A stretch of DNA of 64,000 nucleotides from Sarcomyxa edulis (Eukaryota; Basidiomycota; Agaricomycetes; Agaricales; Mycenaceae). Under the pieces are notes generated by a model. It made no database searches. It was not told where the DNA came from and was given only the letters and a program-made list of their open reading frames with translations. Positions within the stretch are counted from its first letter, which is position 1, and each line of letters starts with the position of its first letter. Shown here piece after piece: positions 60,054 to 64,000 of this stretch. The translations under genes and the position numbers were made by a program. The stretch spans positions 1,922,001 to 1,986,000 of the forward strand of contig QUOL01000005.1 in assembly GCA_009761415.1 (NCBI GenBank), read 5' to 3'.

Positions 60054-60863
60054 ATGCTCCCTACCCTTCCTTTAAAGAATGTGACCAAGGACATAGTCTC
60101 GACGCCCTTCAAGCGTGCCCAACTCGGTCTCTTCCAAGGAAAGACCAGAGTTACAGGAAACAGCGTCCCATTCTCGAAACACAAAACACGGCGAACGTGG
60201 CTACCCAACGTTCAGAAGAAACGCTTCTTCTCTGACACTCTAGAGAAGGACGTAACTGTGAATGTTACTGTTCGGGCTCTCAGGACTATCCGGAAGGTAA
60301 ATACATCGCATCGCATCACATTTGACTTTGGGTTTCATGTTTTCTGACCATGTTGCTGGTGTTGCGGTATAGCACGGAGGTATCGACACATACGTCAAAA
60401 AAACTGACCCAGACCTCCTGCAATGGGAAGGATTGCGGATACGGCTGATGCTGCGAGAAGCAGAGCGAGAGAAGGCGCGTAAAGCGGACGAGGCTTTGAC
60501 ACCGACGCAAACACTAGCACGGATAACTGCGGAGAGAAGGCGTCTTGAGCGTATAGCTAGGAAATTGGTGGATGAGAAAGAGAAGAAACCAACTCTGCAG
60601 CAAGTCAAGAGGGACAGGTTGAGGGCAACGAAAGCGATGATCGAAGAGACGATGAAGGTTGGACAAGTCACGAAAATCGAGAAACTTGTCAGGTGCGTGA
60701 ACTGTCTTTTACTCTCAAGGCATGGATTCTCATGAGTGGACACAGTGCGGAAGAGACTATCAAGTTTCTGCAGAATAAAGACAAAGTGACGAGATTGCGG
60801 ATGGCGCTTACGGGACGGTGGCCAGAGCCGACGGTGCCAACACCGGCGGCCCTCCCAGCTTGA
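60054..60863 (+). CDS. Mitochondrial ribosomal protein bL28m
   Basis: A nuclear-encoded protein of the mitochondrial large ribosomal subunit. The bL28 core is KRAQLGLFQGKTRVTGNSV, SKHKTRRTWLPNVQKK and the following VTVRALRTIRKHGGID. The core resembles bacterial L28 (Gxx...G..VSHSxxKTKRRFxPN), with a long C-terminal extension rich in Arg, Lys and Glu (REAEREKARKADEALTP, RRRLERIARKLVDEKEK), as in fungal mitoribosomal homologues. Three exons; the last encodes SAEETIKFLQNKDKVTRL and ends PAALPA. The start MLPTLPLKNVTKDIV is preceded by CATC and a stop upstream. Its 3' end is only 99 bp from that of MCU on the other strand. Confidence 0.9.
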
Positions 60864-60962
60864 GACTAATGATCACTGTGGATGTTCTCATCGTCGTTTG
60901 TAGTAGGGGTTCAAATGGCAATACGGCGTACAGCGGGCGGATACAACATTTATATGTTCTTG

Positions 60963-62452
60963 TCAATTTTTAGAGGCACGGTGTGTATCCACGTCCGTGT
61001 CAGTATCTGACTCTAGATCTTTGTCTGCATCCTCCACCATCGATAAGCCCGAATCCCTATCCTTTTGTTTCTCCTTCTCTTCATCCCGCTCTGCTTTGTC
61101 CTCTTGAGCCACTTTCCGAGTCGGGTCATAATCTTCTGCAATCATCCCAATCTCCTTGCGCAGACCCCTGGCCTCACTCATCAGGTCTGCCCATCGTTCG
61201 ATATCCAAGCCTCGTGATTTATAGAGACCTTCACGTCGTTTGGATATAGAACTGTTTAGAATAGAGGAATAGGATACTTCACGACCTTGATAGAGGAACC
61301 TAGGGAGGGAAATTAGACGACACAACAATAGAACGTACTGGTGTATATCGTACGAACCACAGATAACCGCAAACCACAGTGGAGAGACCAGACAGATACG
61401 TTACAGGTTCCATCACGTCCCTAAATTGAGGTATAAGATGATGAATACTGGCATGACAAATCATCGTATGAACCTACCATCCATAATCCCAAAATGTAAG
61501 ACGTGCAACGCCAGCCCAATATGTCACGAGCATCCCAAAACCTCCCAGAGCCATGCGCCGAGCACCTCGAAGAGCATCGTAGTCGCATTTCTGCTTGAGT
61601 TCCTCCATCGCTTTTAGTTCCTGGTCAATGACATACAATCGACGGCGCAAAAAACGTGTACGATCTGCGAATGTTGGTATTTCGACGTCAATGACAGATT
61701 CTGAGCCATTATCTTTCGTGTGAGCCTTGTCTGGTAGTTCTATTGGAGTTTTGGCCGCGAGGGATGCACGCGTAGTGGGAAGTGGAGGGGAGTCGTGTGA
61801 GATGCATATGGAGAATTTGGAGACACGGGCTGCATCTCTGATGAAGCTTCCGACGTCTGTAGAATTTGACCATTGGAATTCTTGGCCCGTCGATGAGGTA
61901 CTGCGAAAGGATATGGTCGGGGTAGCTGGTGTCAAGGAGCCGAGAATGAGTCGGCTGACATGAGACAGCGGTTGTGAGGGATGCAGAAGGATAACCGTAG
62001 GTGGAGGGTGCTTGATGTCTTTCTGGTTCGGATTAGGATCAATTCGGGTGTTGGTGGACGACGAAAGGTGACCGAGCGGTAGTATCAGTTTGAATAAATG
62101 GGAGCTGGTCGGCACCAATTTTCCTAATCCTTCCTGGTCAATTTCAGAGAGAGAAAAGGGTTCTTAACGTACCTTTTCCCTCTGTGATGTTTTCAAAGTC
62201 ATCTGGTAAGGGTTCAAGTCCATCCTTGTAAGATTCAAAACCCTCTGTCCACTTTGTGGTAGAGGATGCTTCGGAGAGAAAGCGCGAGTGGGCAACATTG
62301 GTACCCTCAACGGCACCATGATAGGATCGTCGACTGCAATTTGAAGATACTCCAAAAACAAGAGCCCAGTGGCATTTCCAGGAATAAGTTGTTGCCCGTC
62401 GGCAGGCTGTCCTCGAAATCGATGGAATTATATGTCCCACTCGTACGCCCAT
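60963..62452 (-). CDS. MCU: Mitochondrial calcium uniporter pore subunit
   Basis: Forms the Ca2+ channel of the inner mitochondrial membrane. The N-terminal presequence is basic (MGVRVGHIIPSISRTACRR). A soluble N-terminal domain follows, then coiled coil 1 (FADRTRFLRRRLYVIDQEL). The first membrane helix is ALGGFGMLVTYWAGVARLT. The pore motif W-D-V-M-E-P-V-T-Y (the DIME motif with both acidic rings) is split by an intron between GW and DVMEP. The second helix is LSGLSTVVCGYLWF, followed by LYQGREVSYSSIL and ERWADLMSEARGLRKEI (coiled coil 2). The C-terminus is acidic (DTDTDVDTHRASKN). ATG 62452 is the first in frame. No MICU1 or EMRE gene lies in the window. Confidence 0.93.
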
Positions 62453-62871
62453 GCAGCTTGGCCCCAAAAATACTCAGGTATTATCCTAGAAATCCGTCGC
62501 AAAAAATAGTCGAAAACCAGTCGAGATGGTGGAAAGAAACAGAATAGAAAAACATGTTGGACGATGGAGGAATGACGTTTCGGCCAGCAGTGGGCCTTTG
62601 CTTCCGCCTAAATCTGGAACTCTGCCGAATTTCAGTTCTGGATCCTCCTCGTACCGCGTCGGCTCGTCCGACGGCTTTTTGCTCTACTATCTCTTCTTCC
62701 TCGAACCTTGTTCTATAGGCATGTTAGAAACCACCTTAAAGCCCCCTCCATCACTGTCAACTCCTTACAATTTTGCGCTCAAAATCGACTCGACGCTGTG
62801 CTAAATTGGCGCTCAACTGAAACTTATAACTCCTACTAGAACTTTTCTCAAAATACACCCAAACTTTAGCT
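62453..62871. promoter_or_regulatory. Divergent intergenic region (MCU / NT-C2 protein)
   Basis: 419 bp between opposing starts. A frame starting 62526 has no recognisable content and is not counted as a gene. Confidence 0.3.
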
Positions 62872-64000
62872 ATGACGCCGTCTTCTGCTTCGATACACAC
62901 TACTTCAAGCTCTGGATCTCAGAGCACTCGTTCTACCAAGTCTACCCGCCTAACGACACTCAAGCCCCCTCAGAACCGTACCATCTCATCCAGTAGCACC
63001 ACGACAAGGACATCAACAGCATCTCATGCTGCTACGCCAGCGAGGCCACCCACACCAGTCAATCCACCTCCCACTCCAACGAACGGTATCCGAGCCCAAT
63101 TGCATCACCTTCTCCCGAAACACGCATTCTTTCAAGTCCAACTACAGATTCACCAGCTATCGAGCGTGCCACTTGTGAATGGAGAGTTTGGAGTGAGATG
63201 GAAGTTCAAGAATGTACACACGCCGAAACGTAGGCAGAGTGGAAATGGAAATGGCGCTGGAGGATTGTTCAGGAGGAAACGAAGAGGAACCATAATGGGA
63301 AAAGAAAGAGAAGTCGGAGAGGATGGAGAGGAAGACGGTGACGAAACGGGCGACGAAGACAGCAATGATAGTCCTAAGAGTGGTGAATTGCCTCTACCTG
63401 ATGACGGAGTTCCATCTGTTGTCGTATCTGGACAGCACACTCAGATAACGCTCACGACATCGAGGAATATACCTGGGACCGTATCAACGCCCAATCTTAT
63501 GTCTAACTCTCTACTGTCACCCTCTTGGTCCACTGCTCCTCCTAGTACCAACGGCTCGCCCGCCCCGTCGTATTCATCCTCGCCTTCCAAAGGAATGACG
63601 TCCTTCGTCAAGCTTCGAGAACACAGCGTTGAATGGGAACAGCCAGTCAGCGTTGTAGTCCGTATGGATGTCGAGAGGGACACACTCGACTTGTTACCCA
63701 ACGAGCTCAAGCTCGTTATCATGCAGAGAGTCATTCAAGGCGACCCAGACGCACCCCACAATCCTCGTTTAGGAGCCGTCAGCCTTAATCTCGCAGAATA
63801 CGTCGGCGCTGGATCGGTGACGAGGAGATACTTGCTACGCGACAGCAAAACTAACGCAACGCTCAAAGTACGCAATATTGCCTCATATCTATACCAAACA
63901 CTGATGAAACTCTCTACAGCTTACAATCAGTCTCACCCACATCGGTGGTGAATCGCAGTACATCGCGCCTCCACTGCCAAAAGGCGAAATTCTGAACGGG
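62872..64000 (+). CDS. NT-C2 domain protein (EEIG1/EHBP1-like N-terminal C2), truncated by window end
   Basis: The N-terminal 75 residues are Ser/Thr/Pro-rich and disordered. The NT-type C2 domain then starts: LLPKHAFFQVQLQIHQLSS followed by PLVNGEFGVRWKFKNVH. A long charged, Ser-rich insert follows (about 63230-63590; RRKRRGTIMGKER, GEEDGDETGDEDSNDS). The second half of the domain is FVKLREHSVEWEQPVSVVV, then LPNELKLVIMQRVIQGD, RLGAVSLNLAEYVGAG and TRRYLLRDSKTNATLK. After an intron (63869-63920) it continues LTISLTHIGGESQYIAPPL to the window edge. NT-C2 domains bind membranes and occur in proteins linking membranes to the cytoskeleton. The 3' part is missing. Confidence 0.88.

Overview
This is a gene-dense stretch of a nuclear fungal genome, almost certainly a mushroom-forming basidiomycete (Agaricomycetes). 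Genes are split by many short introns (about 45-60 nt, GT-AG), intergenic gaps are a few hundred bases, and the proteome fits: expanded MYND-finger and 2OG-Fe(II) oxygenase families, carboxylesterase, P450, GH5 steryl-glucosidase, an MCU homologue and a TTAGGG-type telomeric motif. I see no bacterial, viral or organellar sequence. Exon joins were made by hand from splice signals and reading frame; they are inferences, not transcript data.

Left part (1-16 kb), mostly housekeeping: biotin-protein ligase (minus, cut by the window edge), GDP-L-fucose synthase and GDP-mannose 4,6-dehydratase (adjacent, same strand), FAD synthase, MRE11 (minus), a nucleotide-sugar transporter resembling the Golgi GDP-fucose transporter, and RNA polymerase III subunit RPC6 (minus). 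The two enzymes that make GDP-L-fucose from GDP-mannose and a probable transporter for the product lie within about 11.4 kb, which suggests a loose GDP-fucose supply locus. Introns at 7-16 kb are unusually long and low in complexity.

Middle (16-32 kb): a Ser/Pro-rich conserved protein, a promethin-like membrane protein, an alpha/beta hydrolase, RNA polymerase II subunit RPB9, a cytochrome P450, a 649-residue protein with a possible RnpA-like core, a GPI-anchored alginate-lyase-like protein and a small secreted protein.

Accessory part (32-56 kb): three members of one MYND-finger family (one split by a TIR element, one decayed relic, one intact), a GH5 steryl-glucosidase, a carboxylesterase, a serine carboxypeptidase, an orphan multi-exon gene and three tandem 2OG-Fe(II) oxygenases. 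The TIR element (about 860 bp, 48-bp perfect inverted repeats, 11-bp flanking duplication) carries a tRNA-like Pol III promoter and a telomere-like tract. It is the most unusual structure in the window.

Right end (56-64 kb): a DUF3712 membrane protein, a small orphan, mitochondrial ribosomal protein bL28m, the mitochondrial calcium uniporter MCU and the start of an NT-C2 domain protein.
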